Shown in pieces: positions 1 through 4,847 of a DNA stretch of 6,380 nt. A program made the translations under genes and the position numbers. This DNA comes from Alphaproteobacteria bacterium. GTDB taxonomy: Bacteria; Pseudomonadota; Alphaproteobacteria; Sphingomonadales; Sphingomonadaceae. The DNA is taken from contig JAQGLD010000357.1 in the NCBI GenBank assembly GCA_028293055.1, forward strand, positions 1 to 6,380, read 5' to 3'. The notes beneath the pieces are model-generated. The model was not told where the DNA came from. It did no database searches and worked only from the letters and a program-made list of their open reading frames with translations. Each line of letters starts with the position of its first letter. Position 1 is the first letter of the stretch.

Positions 1-20
1 AGTCCCCGGCCCGCCTGCGC

Positions 21-551
21 CTACAGGGCTGCGGTGCGTGCGCGGGTGGCGCTGTGGCCGCCGGCCGAATAGAGTATGTCCTCGGCCGTCTGAGGGTCGA
101 TGCCGGCATTGTCGGTGTCGACCGAGACGAACACTCCGCCCCTCGTGATGCTGTCCTCGTAATAAGCCGAATCCTCGGCTGAGATGCCGTGGCTGGTCAG
201 CGCGTTGGTCAGGCCGCCGGCGGTTCCGCCGACGATCGCGCCGGCCGCGATGGCGCCGCCCGCAGCGCCGAAGGCATTGGCGAGCGCGCCGGCGGCGATG
301 AACGGACCGACGCCCGGAATCGCAAGCGCGGCGAGGCCGAACAGCGCGCCGACTCCGGCGCCGACGCCGAGGCCGCGGGCCACTCCATGTTCGTCGTGCA
401 CGCCGTCGCCGGTCGTGGTGGTGGCTGAACCGTCGTGCTGCGCGACGATCGAAATTGCCGATTCGGCGACTCCGGCGGTGCGAAGCTGGGTAATTGCGCG
501 CTCGGCTTCGGCGCGGCTGTCGAACACGGTCGAGACAATGGAGCTGGTCAT
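21..551 (-). CDS. YflT-like general stress protein with glycine-rich hydrophobic core
   Basis: 176-aa protein in three parts. Residues 4-37 (TVFDSRAEAERAITQL, then AISIVAQ) resemble the beta-alpha-beta ferredoxin-like fold of the heat-induced YflT / general stress protein 17M family, in which alternating hydrophobics follow a 'DSRAEAE' turn. Residues 59-116 are almost only Gly, Ala, Val, Ile and Leu with GxxxG spacing, typical of a membrane-associated glycine zipper. Residues 122-145 (GISAEDSAYYEDSITRGG, then VFVSVDT) form the usual closing block of these proteins, with an acidic helix and a final strand. The ATG is preceded by TGAGGA at a good distance, which fixes the start. A candidate EcfG promoter lies about 50 bases upstream. 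The biochemical role is unknown; relatives are induced by stress. It appears complete and is the last gene of the minus-strand group. Family call fairly sure, function not. Confidence 0.88.
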   Translation of the reverse strand: MTSSIVSTVFDSRAEAERAITQLRTAGVAESAISIVAQHDGSATTTTGDGVHDEHGVARGLGVGAGVGALFGLAALAIPGVGPFIAAGALANAFGAAGGAIAAGAIVGGTAGGLTNALTSHGISAEDSAYYEDSITRGGVFVSVDTDNAGIDPQTAEDILYSAGGHSATRARTAAL

Positions 552-603
552 GGAAAATTCCTCAATACGCTACGGGAGGAGACTGTTTGTCGCCGCCCAG
601 CCC

Positions 604-629
604 AACCCTCCGTGCGGCCGGATCGTTCC
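604..629 (-). promoter_or_regulatory. Candidate EcfG-type (general stress response) promoter
   Basis: On the minus strand, GGAAC (629-625) is followed by 17 bases and then GGTT (607-604). The alphaproteobacterial EcfG consensus is GGAAC-N16/17-CGTT, so the -35 box is exact and the -10 box differs at one base. Transcription would start roughly at 595-598 and give a leader of about 45 bases before the ATG at 551. A stress sigma factor upstream of a YflT-like stress gene makes biological sense. The motif is short, so this is a plausible call, not a proven one. Confidence 0.5.
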
Positions 630-663
630 GTCGCCGCATTCCGGACGCAATACGATTCGCCCT

Positions 664-679
664 CCTGGCTTACGCCAGG
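664..679 (-). terminator. Hairpin with GUAA tetraloop enclosing a stop codon
   Basis: The minus-strand RNA would read CCUGGC-GUAA-GCCAGG, a perfect six-pair stem closed by a GNRA-class tetraloop. The UAA in the loop is the stop codon of the 20-aa reading frame at 670-732. No U-run follows, so it is not a canonical intrinsic terminator. It could end or stabilise the transcript of the upstream small genes, or separate it from the stress gene at 21-551. Confidence 0.4.
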
Positions 680-732
680 CCCTCGGCTTCGGCGCCGGTG
701 TCGAACAGCGGATGCGCCGAGCAGTGCGCCAT
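670..732 (-). CDS. Possible 20-aa peptide coupled to the zinc-ribbon gene
   Basis: The frame starts with the ATG of a TGATG overlap, sharing one base with the stop codon of the 58-aa gene at 732-908. It encodes MAHCSAHPLFDTGAEAEGLA and ends in a TAA inside a hairpin loop. A TGATG junction is a common layout for translational re-initiation, and the peptide has one Cys and two His close together (H3, C4, H7). No family is recognised and the frame is very short, so it may be chance. An alternative is that this is only the 3' trailer of the 58-aa gene. Confidence 0.3.
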   Translation of the reverse strand: MAHCSAHPLFDTGAEAEGLA

Positions 733-908
733 CAGCCGGGCGGCCGGACCATCCTCTTGCCTTTGGTACGGCTGGTGAGATGGAATCGCCCGCAGCGATC
801 GCAGCGATAGGGCCTGAGTACGAGGCCCGAGCGCTCGGCGGCGAGCAGCGCTTCCTGCCCGGACTCGTAGCGCGCCTTGCGGGCGCAGATGCTCAGCCTG
901 GTGCGCAT
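732..908 (-). CDS. 58-aa zinc-ribbon-like small protein
   Basis: A short gene whose product begins MRTRLSICARKARYESGQEA and ends RMVRPPG. Its centre carries PYRCDRCGRFHLTSR, a Cys36-x2-Cys39-x3-His43 knuckle; Cys8 near the N-terminus could be a fourth zinc ligand. The pattern 'Y-x-C-x2-C-G-x-[FW]-H-L-T' recurs in many tiny bacterial and phage zinc-binding proteins, where no biochemical role is established. The C-terminus is basic (RTKGKR), which would suit nucleic-acid or ribosome binding. No good Shine-Dalgarno is seen before the ATG, so weak or leaderless translation is possible; the start was chosen because Cys8 and the basic N-terminus follow it. It lies 49 bases after the 33-aa peptide gene on the same strand and overlaps the following 20-aa frame by one base. 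Confidence 0.7.
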   Translation of the reverse strand: MRTRLSICARKARYESGQEALLAAERSGLVLRPYRCDRCGRFHLTSRTKGKRMVRPPG

Positions 909-957
909 CCCGGCTGGCTAACGCCGTGGCGGATTTCCGCAAGGCAGCGCGGGCGCC

Positions 958-1059
958 TCAGCCCGCCAGGCTCTGCCCGAGCAAGGCGGCGCCGATCGCG
1001 AAGCCGCCGAGCATGAGAAGGAACCAGTCGGGAAATGCGCGGACGATAAGCCTGGTCAC
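958..1059 (-). CDS. 33-aa single-span membrane peptide
   Basis: GTG-started frame encoding a basic amphipathic N-terminus (MTRLIVRAFPDW) followed by one hydrophobic stretch, about residues 12-31 (WFLLMLGGFAIGAALLG), with GxxxG-type spacing. GGAG sits seven bases before the GTG, a well-placed ribosome site, and this is the main reason to accept such a short gene. It would be a small inner-membrane protein with one helix. Function unknown; peptides of this type often bind and modulate larger membrane complexes. It is the first of three tightly spaced minus-strand frames (33, 58 and 20 codons). Confidence 0.55.
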   Translation of the reverse strand: MTRLIVRAFPDWFLLMLGGFAIGAALLGQSLAG

Positions 1060-1366
1060 GATGTGTCTCCGATAGCCTGTGCCGTCCACAGCTACGATTC
1101 GGGGCCGCGTGCGGATGCACCCGGCGCTGGGGCGGGAGCGCGACCACCTTGCGGTTTGCCCGCGCAGCGCGGCCTGCGGAGACTTAGGGCGGTCATGGCC
1201 GGAGGGGCGGATGCGGCCGGTCCGGTTCGCGCTCTTGCGCCTCGCGGCGGCCTCCCCGCCCGCGGACGGCGTGCGGCCGCCTAGCGCCGAGGCGAGCGTC
1301 TATCTGGCGCGGGCGATCCGCGAAGATCGGAATGGCGGGCACCCGGGCGGGCGCCCGCCCGGTGCC
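1060..1366. other. Gene-free spacer (307 bases) between small minus-strand genes
   Basis: Very GC-rich. The right end is the palindrome following the glycine-zipper gene. The rest holds only short, low-complexity Arg/Ala/Pro-rich frames on both strands without ribosome sites, and I accept none of them. No EcfG motif or clear -35/-10 pair was found for the 33-aa gene at 958-1059. Its promoter should lie here, so it is either a type I cannot recognise or it is weak. Confidence 0.6.
1338..1366 (-). terminator. Strong GC palindrome directly after the glycine-zipper gene
   Basis: GGCACC and its partner GGTGCC enclose a perfect 20-base palindrome (CCGGGCGGGC facing GCCCGCCCGG), giving a stem of 14 pairs with one bulged base. 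It begins on the base next to the TGA stop of the gene at 1367-1591. There is no U-tract, as is frequent in high-GC genomes. It probably acts as a transcription terminator or a 3'-end stabiliser. Confidence 0.65.
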
Positions 1367-1591
1367 TCAGTGGCGGACCACGCGCTGCTGCGCCCTCTGG
1401 CGCGCGTTGCGCTTGGCGAGATAGTGGCCGCCGACACAGCCGGCCATGGCGCCGGCAATGGCGTGATGGTGGGCATAATGGCCGGCGACTCCGCCGACCA
1501 CGGCGCCCTTGATGCAGCCCTTCGCCTCGGCGGCGGCGGGGACGATGAGGATCGATGCGATCAGTGCGGCGGCTGGGGCGAAATGCTTCAT
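1367..1591 (-). CDS. Secreted or envelope glycine-zipper small protein
   Basis: 74-aa protein. Residues 1-23 form a clear Sec signal peptide (MKHFAPAAALIASILIVPAA then AEA), with a likely signal peptidase I cut after AEA. The mature part (GCIKGAVVGGVAGHYAHHHA, then IAGAMAGCVGGHYLAKRNAR) has two GxxxG-rich segments of the glycine-zipper type, each ending in G-H-Y, a His cluster (HYAHHH), two cysteines (C26 and C52) that could form a disulfide, and a basic tail. AGGGAG lies six bases before the ATG. A candidate EcfG promoter lies 30-55 bases upstream and a strong hairpin abuts the stop, so this seems to be a single-gene unit. Similar small periplasmic proteins are common in stress regulons of alphaproteobacteria; the exact role is unknown. 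Confidence 0.85.
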   Translation of the reverse strand: MKHFAPAAALIASILIVPAAAEAKGCIKGAVVGGVAGHYAHHHAIAGAMAGCVGGHYLAKRNARQRAQQRVVRH

Positions 1592-1619
1592 GACTGGCTC
1601 CCTGTTGGTGCAGCGGACA

Positions 1620-1644
1620 AGCGGCGGAGCCGGGAGGAGGTTCC
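1620..1644 (-). promoter_or_regulatory. Candidate EcfG-type promoter of the glycine-zipper gene
   Basis: Minus-strand GGAAC (1644-1640) is followed by 16 bases and CGCT (1623-1620). Against the GGAAC-N16/17-CGTT consensus the -35 box is exact and the -10 box has one mismatch in the important GTT core. Its distance to the start codon (about 30 bases from the -10) suits a promoter. It is weaker than the one at 604-629. Confidence 0.35.
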
Positions 1645-1735
1645 ACGAAGCGGCTCTTTGCAGGGCAAGATGACGACAAGTTCATTCGATGCGGAGGGTC
1701 TCGGCGCCGTTATTGGAAGCCGGGCTTTGCGGACC

Positions 1736-1747
1736 GGGCTGAAGCCC
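1736..1747 (-). terminator. Small hairpin downstream of the 33-aa membrane peptide frame
   Basis: The minus-strand RNA reads GGGC-UUCA-GCCC, a four-pair GC stem with a tetraloop, 35 bases after the stop at 1783. The stem is short and has no U-run, so it could be chance. Confidence 0.2.
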
Positions 1748-1782
1748 AGTGGCCGATCGATGCAGTCCAGGGGTCGTGGCGG

Positions 1783-1884
1783 CTAATGGACACAGAGCAT
1801 GATCGCGACCAGCGCCGCCAGGATCGCGACGCCCCAGAGCAAGGCCTTGACCGGCAGCAGGTAGATGAGATCGGTCCAGTCCAT
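1783..1884 (-). CDS. Possible 33-aa membrane peptide
   Basis: Encodes MDWTDLIYLLPVKALLWGVA followed by a further hydrophobic run ending in LCVH. An acidic, aromatic N-terminus leads into one membrane helix at about residues 15-32. The composition is that of a real membrane peptide and differs from the Arg/Pro-rich noise in other frames here. However, the ribosome site is poor: only a G-run touching the ATG. Upstream codons in the same frame do not look like protein. It is divergent from the membrane protein gene at 2068. Function unknown; moderate to low certainty. Confidence 0.4.
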   Translation of the reverse strand: MDWTDLIYLLPVKALLWGVAILAALVAIMLCVH

Positions 1885-2067
1885 CCCCGCGCGATGGCAG
1901 CTGCGGCGGAGGTCGGCAACTGTTTCGCCGCGCGGGAAGACCCTTGCGCCGATTCTCGACGTGGATCGCAGCGTACATTGCGCGACGAGGGTTCGCGCCC
2001 CATTGCCGATATCGCATTGACGTGACAGGTTGGAGCAATCCACTGCGATACCCGCCAAGGTGCTGAA

Positions 2068-2289
2068 ATGCCAAACAAGTCTCGTGCCCGTTTCCTGCCG
2101 ATACTCATCATGCCGGCGATTCTTCCAGCCATGGCGCTGCCGGTCATGCTGAGCGCGCATGTGCCCGATTCGGTGCTCGGAGCCACTTTCGGCTTCTGCA
2201 TCGGACTGTCGCTTGTCGGCCTGATCTGGATGGCGAGAGGCAAGCCGCGATGCGCGCAGCCCGGCGGTGGATCCGGACCGGCGGTCTGA
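2068..2289 (+). CDS. Small two-helix membrane protein
   Basis: 73-aa protein with a basic start (MPNKSRAR), then two hydrophobic segments at about residues 9-30 (FLPILIMPAILPAMALPVML) and 36-56 (VLGATFGFCIGLSLVGLIWM), and a basic, Gly-rich tail. The short loop AHVPDS would face the periplasm and both ends the cytoplasm under the positive-inside rule. AAGG lies seven bases before the ATG. No family is recognised with certainty; small two-helix proteins of this sort are frequent and uncharacterised in sphingomonads. It is followed after 183 bases by another two-helix gene on the same strand. Confidence 0.65.
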   Translation: MPNKSRARFLPILIMPAILPAMALPVMLSAHVPDSVLGATFGFCIGLSLVGLIWMARGKPRCAQPGGGSGPAV

Positions 2290-2472
2290 CCGACGCCGAC
2301 CAGCCGCACTTCCGAGCGCAAAGCGGACACAACCCGCCTCCGCCGCCGAAGCGCCGGAGAAAGCGCGTCGCCGAGTCCGCCGCAAAAAGCTCGCGACGCA
2401 GAACCGGCATTCAGCATCTCTTACGAAGTCGCGGGTTATCCGAATTGCGGATTGACGCGCTGGAGCGGAGCC

Positions 2473-2703
2473 ATGGAACGGATAATCGAGCTGATCCTGA
2501 AGCTGTCGCTGCTCAGCGCCGCGGTCGGATCTCTTCTGTCGCTGGTCAGGATGACGGTGGCGATGTTCGTGCCGATCTACTGGTACTGGTGGGGCGCGAT
2601 GGCCTTTTTCGCATCGACACTTTTTCTTTCCGGCGCGCTCTATGTCTGCGGGAAGGTCCGGTGGTCGGCTTCGGCCACGTCGGATACGAGCGCTTTGGGC
2701 TGA
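2473..2703 (+). CDS. Small membrane protein, unknown function
   Basis: 76-aa protein starting MERIIELILKLSLLSAAVGS. Two hydrophobic segments lie at about residues 5-25 and 28-58. The second begins with an aromatic cluster (PIYWYWWGAMAFF) typical of a membrane interface. The tail is short, polar and Ser/Thr-rich. An in-frame TTG at 2452 would add seven residues, but GGAG is correctly placed before the ATG at 2473, so that start is preferred. Same strand as the gene at 2068-2289; the 183-base gap shows no obvious promoter or terminator. It converges on the 214-aa membrane protein. Function unknown. Confidence 0.7.
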   Translation: MERIIELILKLSLLSAAVGSLLSLVRMTVAMFVPIYWYWWGAMAFFASTLFLSGALYVCGKVRWSASATSDTSALG

Positions 2704-2770
2704 GTCGAGCTCCGCCGCCGATCTGCCTCGGAACCGAAACCGCGCGTCGGAATTTCACCGCCGCGGCATT

Positions 2771-2797
2771 CCGGGGCTGACCAGGGCTTGGCCCCGG
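2771..2797. terminator. Hairpin between two convergent genes
   Basis: CCGGGGC (2771-2777) pairs perfectly with GCCCCGG (2791-2797) around a 13-base loop. It lies five bases after the stop of the minus-strand gene at 2803 and 67 bases after the plus-strand stop at 2703, so it could serve both as a bidirectional terminator. There is no T-run on either side, so the call is tentative. Confidence 0.35.
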
Positions 2798-2802
2798 TGC
2801 GC

Positions 2803-3447
2803 TCAGACCCTGCGCAGCTCCGAGGTCCTCGCGGGAAGAAGCACGCGCTGCACTCCGCCGCGGCCGGTCTCGACCGGCAATATCACGCGCTCCCCGTCCG
2901 CGACCGAGGCATAGATGGCGTCCCCGCACGCGGCCGAGAAACGAAGGCCCGGTGCCGCCTCGAGCTCGATCCAGGCTCCGGTGCGGCTCCGGTGACGCTC
3001 GACGATGGTGAACATCGCATCCTGCGCCGGCGGCGCGATGCCGTGAAAGGCGCGCCATTCGACGAGCAGCCCGGCGACATAATCGCCGCCGATGCCGCAG
3101 ATCGCGACCAGCGCGAGCAGCGAGAACAAGGCGTAGAGGCCGCGGGGCTGCGGCCGCCGCTCGCTGACGCCGATGCCGATCTTCCAGGCGTCGTTCGCCA
3201 CCGCCGCGGTCAATATGCCGACGAACACTCCGAGCCCGATCATGAAGGCATGGAAATTCGCGTCGATCGGCGCGATCAAGGCGGTGCGTCGGGTGAGGTG
3301 GGTCAGGAACAGACCGCCCCCGATCAGGATCGCGGCGAAATAGACGATGTGGATGGTGCGCCGGGTGAACAGCAATTGCGCGTCCACCTCTCGCGCGCGC
3401 TGCTGCGAAGGGAGGACGAAACCGGGGGGCAGCTCGAACGAATCCAT
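2803..3447 (-). CDS. Three-helix membrane protein with C-terminal soluble domain
   Basis: 214 aa. A polar N-terminus (MDSFELPPGFVLPSQQRARE) precedes three hydrophobic segments at about residues 31-50, 66-84 and 103-125. The loop between helices 2 and 3 is basic (SERRPQPRG), suggesting it is cytoplasmic, which would place the 90-residue C-terminal part in the periplasm. That part (130-214) is mixed beta-like sequence (AMFTIVERHRSRTGAWIELE and RVILPVETGRGGVQRVLL) with two cysteines in or near the membrane half (C117 and C174). AGAGG precedes the ATG. No known family is recognised. It stands alone on the minus strand, separated from the methyltransferase by a 302-base spacer and convergent with 2473-2703. 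Coding status is secure, function unknown. Confidence 0.8.
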   Translation of the reverse strand: MDSFELPPGFVLPSQQRAREVDAQLLFTRRTIHIVYFAAILIGGGLFLTHLTRRTALIAPIDANFHAFMIGLGVFVGILTAAVANDAWKIGIGVSERRPQPRGLYALFSLLALVAICGIGGDYVAGLLVEWRAFHGIAPPAQDAMFTIVERHRSRTGAWIELEAAPGLRFSAACGDAIYASVADGERVILPVETGRGGVQRVLLPARTSELRRV

Positions 3448-3749
3448 CCGCCGCCTCTACTCCGCACGGGTTAGAGAAGGGTTGCCGCGCGCGCAGCAGC
3501 GGGAGAGTCAGATGAGATCGAGGCGCGGGCCATGAACCAGGTTCGAGTCTGTCTCGCTTCCATCAATTCGTTTCCCCGGGGAAGGCCGGGATCCAGTCTC
3601 GAGGGCCGTGGGGCTGGGGCCCGGCCTCCGCCGAGGAACACGCGGTTCAATCCGGTCAGGACAGACCTGGGGCCCGCCCACACGGGCTCCGCGAGAACGG
3701 CCCGCCCTGGTTCGATCCTGCATCCGTCCGAGTGGTGATTTGGGCGGCT
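3448..3749. other. 302-base spacer with dispersed-type palindrome
   Basis: Lies between the end of the methyltransferase gene and the start of the 214-aa membrane protein gene, both on the minus strand. It contains the inverted repeat at 3574-3636 and two short stretches resembling tRNA T-loops (near 3539-3549 and 3710-3719), but no foldable tRNA. No accepted reading frame. The promoter of the membrane protein gene should be in 3448-3570, but no clear -35/-10 or GGAAC motif was recognised. Confidence 0.6.
3574..3636. repeat. Imperfect inverted repeat (REP-like extragenic palindrome)
   Basis: Left arm 3574-3596 (CCCCGGGGAAGGCCGG...CCAG) and right arm 3614-3636 (CTGG...CCGGCCTCCGCCGAGG) are inverted copies matching at 18 of 23 positions, with an unbroken AGGCCGGG core, around a 17-base loop. 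Extragenic palindromes of the style 'CCCCGGCGAAGGCCGGG-TCCAG' are, from general knowledge, scattered in many copies through sphingomonad genomes; this looks like a degraded copy. It may also help to end transcription from the methyltransferase operon. Confidence 0.6.
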
Positions 3750-4520
3750 TCAACCCCCGGAAACGAAGCTCGGTATCCGCCTCGGCGGGCCGATCCGTCG
3801 CGGATGCGCCTTGTCGCGATAGCTGCTCGCGAGGCCGTCGGGCAGCTCGATCAGCGGAACCTCGCTGTCGAGGAGATTGGTGAGGAAGGCGCCCGCGAAG
3901 CCATCGAGGCTGATTGCGAGGCAGAAGGTCGAGAAGGGCTCCCAGGTCAGCATCAGCAGGCGGAAGTCGGAGCGCTTGAGGAAAGTATTGACCGCCTCGA
4001 TCACTCCATAATGCTCGCGACTGGCGAAATCGTCCTCGAAGAAATCATGGCCGAACAACAGGCCTCCCGGCTTGAGGCGGACTGCGAAATCCTGGAGGTC
4101 CTTGAGGACGACCTCGTAATTGTGATTGCCGTCGAGATAGACGAAATCGAACATCGCCTCGGCGAAGCCGGCCACTGCCTTGTAGGAATATTGACGGTGC
4201 ACCCGGACCTGCTCGCCGCCCGCGAAGCGCGCGAGAACCCGGCCATGCTGCTCGTCGCCAGCCTGGTTGTGCGGCGGCGCTTCGAACCCGTCGCCGCGCG
4301 CCCGTGCCTCGTGCAGTGCGCCGAGGAAGCCGGCCGCGTCGAGCCGTTCGGAACCCGGCTCCAAATGGCTCCACGGGTCGATCAAGTGAAGCTCGCTCGG
4401 GCACGCGGCGGCAAGGATCGCGGCCGAAAAGTCGCCCTCGGCGACCCCGATCTCCGCACCGACCCCGCCTTTCGGGAAAAACTGGAGCAGCTGCTCGCGC
4501 GAGGTCATCACATAAAACAT
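3750..4520 (-). CDS. Class I SAM-dependent methyltransferase (Methyltransf_24-like)
   Basis: 256 aa with a standard Rossmann methyltransferase core. Motif I is GAEIGVAEGD (21-30), the SAM-binding loop. An acidic residue ends the second strand in LHLIDPW (D48). DFVYLDGNHNYE (125-136) is the strand-4 'D-x-x-x-L/I-D-G-x-H-x-Y' signature of the Methyltransf_24 family, and LKPGG (149-153) and GHDFFEDDF (157-165) follow in order. The HNY and GHDF residues often help bind metal or substrate in relatives. The ATG at 4520 has GGAGGG nine bases upstream. A second ATG at 4508 forms a TGATG with the stop of the previous gene but lacks its own ribosome site. The acceptor is unknown; members methylate sugars, small molecules or lipids. 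The Pro/Arg-rich C-terminal tail seems dispensable. Last gene of the hydrolase operon. Confidence 0.88.
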   Translation of the reverse strand: MFYVMTSREQLLQFFPKGGVGAEIGVAEGDFSAAILAAACPSELHLIDPWSHLEPGSERLDAAGFLGALHEARARGDGFEAPPHNQAGDEQHGRVLARFAGGEQVRVHRQYSYKAVAGFAEAMFDFVYLDGNHNYEVVLKDLQDFAVRLKPGGLLFGHDFFEDDFASREHYGVIEAVNTFLKRSDFRLLMLTWEPFSTFCLAISLDGFAGAFLTNLLDSEVPLIELPDGLASSYRDKAHPRRIGPPRRIPSFVSGG

Positions 4521-4822
4521 GGCGGCAATCCCTCCGGCCCTGTCCGACTGGGCCCCAGGGGCGCGCCCGTCAATCGCCTGGTCCAGGCGCGCGCCGGCGG
4601 TTGTCGCGGCGGGTCCGACGCCCCGACGATCAGCCTGCCGACGAGCTCGTCGACTCGCAGCTTCCCGATCCTGGCGCGGCCGATCCGCACCGCCCCAATG
4701 GCGAGCACGCCGAGGCCGACCGCCCCGATCGTGAACACTCCGAGCGCAGTTGCGCCCAGGGCCAGCACAGCGAGGTGCCGGGCCGGGCGCGCGGACGCGA
4801 CCGCGAATTGCTGGTCGCTCAC
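4508..4822 (-). CDS. Small protein with five-residue (x-L/I-G-x-x) repeats
   Basis: 104 aa if started at the GTG at 4822. After a polar N-terminus (MSDQQFAVASARPARH), residues 21-60 consist of eight consecutive pentads of the form x-[LIV]-[GD]-x-[hydrophobic or small], such as ALGAT, TIGAV, AIGAV and RIGKL; residues 16-20 (HLAVL) may be a ninth. The later pentads become charged and end in RVDEL. The first half could be membrane-embedded; alternatively the whole run could form a right-handed beta-helix like pentapeptide-repeat proteins. Residues 68-104 are a low-complexity Pro/Arg tail. The ribosome site is weak (GAGG very close to the GTG). It starts 25 bases after the hydrolase stop and overlaps the methyltransferase start by 13 bases, so it sits inside that operon. 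Real gene likely; start and function uncertain. Confidence 0.6.
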   Translation of the reverse strand: MSDQQFAVASARPARHLAVLALGATALGVFTIGAVGLGVLAIGAVRIGRARIGKLRVDELVGRLIVGASDPPRQPPARAWTRRLTGAPLGPSRTGPEGLPPCFM

Positions 4823-4847
4823 CGCCTCGGCCCGGCGCCCCGCCGGT

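Noticed and set aside
1079..1786. 235-codon plus-strand frame
   Set aside because: It runs through the palindrome and antisense to the signal-peptide protein at 1367-1591; composition is Arg/Pro/Gly noise without a ribosome site.
1710..2417. Long minus-strand frames opposite the membrane protein gene at 2068-2289
   Set aside because: Arg/Ser/Pro-rich shadow translations. Only the last 33 codons of the frame ending at 1783 look like protein, and these are listed separately.
2250..2780. 176-codon plus-strand frame overlapping two small membrane protein genes
   Set aside because: A different frame from both hydrophobic, ribosome-site-preceded genes, with Arg-rich composition; a shadow.
3499..3562. 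Possible tRNA: GGTTCGAGTC T-loop-like motif and a CCA-like end with a partly pairing GCGGGAGA/TCTCGC
   Set aside because: Only 64 bases, the T-stem does not pair properly, and no anticodon or D-arm can be drawn. At most a remnant.
3700..3735. Second T-loop-like motif GGTTCGATCC
   Set aside because: Flanking bases do not form a T-stem or acceptor stem; a short motif match in GC-rich DNA.
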